From the NCBI RefSeq assembly GCF_963667135.1, contig NZ_OY762974.1, positions 1 to 64,000 of the forward strand: a stretch of 64,000 nt of DNA, read 5' to 3'. Below, piece after piece: positions 63,658-64,000 of this stretch (position 1 is its first letter; each line of letters begins with the position of its first letter). A program made the position numbers and the translations under genes. This DNA comes from an uncultured Macellibacteroides sp. (lineage in GTDB: Bacteria > Bacteroidota > Bacteroidia > Bacteroidales > Tannerellaceae). A model generated the notes under the pieces. The model saw nothing but the letters and a program-made list of their open reading frames with translations. It ran no database searches and had not been told where the DNA came from.

Positions 63658-64000
63658 ATGAAACGTCGGTCTGTTTATATTCTTGTCTGTCTCGTGCTTT
63701 CGTTTACACAGTTCTCTTGTGATGATTACTTGCAGGAAAAGCCAAAAGACAAGCTTCAATACGAAGATGCATACGACAATCTTGCAAATCTTTATCTCAA
63801 CGCAGTTGCATCTTTATATACAAATATCGGAGGATACAGTGATAGTCAGGGGTTGCAAGGTACGGGAAGAGGTGTTTACGATTTGAACACGTTCACTACA
63901 GACGAAGCTATCATGCCAACTCGTGGAGGCGACTGGTACGATGGAGGTTTCTGGCAGGGACTTTATCTGCATAAATGGGGTGTAAACAATGACGCCATTC
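63658..64000 (+). CDS. SusD/RagB family lipoprotein, cut off by the window end
   Basis: The first 114 residues are visible. Signal peptide with lipobox VLSFTQFSC, then DDYLQEKPKDKLQYEDAYDNLANLYLNAV, a normal SusD opening. It begins 12 bp after the SusC gene. The frame is open to the last base. Confidence 0.9.
   Translation, partial: MKRRSVYILVCLVLSFTQFSCDDYLQEKPKDKLQYEDAYDNLANLYLNAVASLYTNIGGYSDSQGLQGTGRGVYDLNTFTTDEAIMPTRGGDWYDGGFWQGLYLHKWGVNNDAI

Noticed and set aside
1-64000. CRISPR array, tRNA or rRNA genes
   Set aside because: No regularly spaced repeat-spacer pattern and no recognisable tRNA or rRNA sequence was found by eye in the intergenic regions.

Overview
The window looks like chromosomal DNA of an anaerobic gut-type Bacteroidales, most likely a Parabacteroides or close relative. 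The evidence is the set of SusC/SusD pairs with glycoside hydrolases, a group B monomeric [FeFe] hydrogenase, a B12-dependent ribonucleotide reductase, HYC_CC_PP and DUF4884 proteins, and repeated Bacteroidetes promoter boxes (-7 TAnnTTTG, -33 TTG about 19-20 bp upstream). The genus is an inference from gene content only.

Region 1 (1-7.4 kb) is accessory DNA. It holds a complete group II intron with its maturase, a complete IS66-family element with perfect 26-bp ends but no target duplication, and a complete ISAs1-family element with 14-bp ends and a 9-bp target duplication. These are followed by a cluster of inverted repeats, the stranded C-terminal end of a type I restriction methylase (HsdM) and a small DUF4884 lipoprotein.

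Region 2 (7.4-15.2 kb, minus strand) is a copper/silver-type RND efflux locus: an HYC_CC_PP protein, a 40-residue exported peptide whose stop overlaps the start of the pump, then CusA, CusC (TolC-like) and CusB. CusB carries metal-binding domains at both ends and CusC has a Met/Gly/Ser-rich insert.

Region 3 (15.3-33.3 kb) is mostly housekeeping: M64 peptidase, cell-wall amidase, MCE lipid-transport protein, DnaA, B12-dependent ribonucleotide reductase with a perfect DnaA box on its start codon, 4-alpha-glucanotransferase, bactofilin, FolB, [FeFe] hydrogenase, PNGase F-like lipoprotein, MarC, HAD phosphatase, TcdA and an EamA transporter. Several true start codons can be fixed because the longer reading frames begin inside promoter boxes or terminators.

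Region 4 (33.4-64 kb) is glycan catabolism. A first SusC/SusD pair is divergent from a GH20 hexosaminidase. Two secreted beta-helix proteins, one GH141-like, follow in divergent orientation. Then a nine-gene minus-strand block runs from 60.7 to 45.1 kb: GH2, GH2, AraC regulator, RraA-type aldolase, enolase-superfamily sugar-acid dehydratase, SDR dehydrogenase, SMP-30 lactonase, SSS symporter, GH2. A second SusC/SusD pair diverges from its head and runs off the window. The four enzymes together make a coherent non-phosphorylating oxidative route (sugar to lactone to acid to 2-keto-3-deoxy acid to pyruvate plus an aldehyde). This is an unusual partner for a Bacteroidales polysaccharide utilisation locus and is the best candidate here for an undescribed system.
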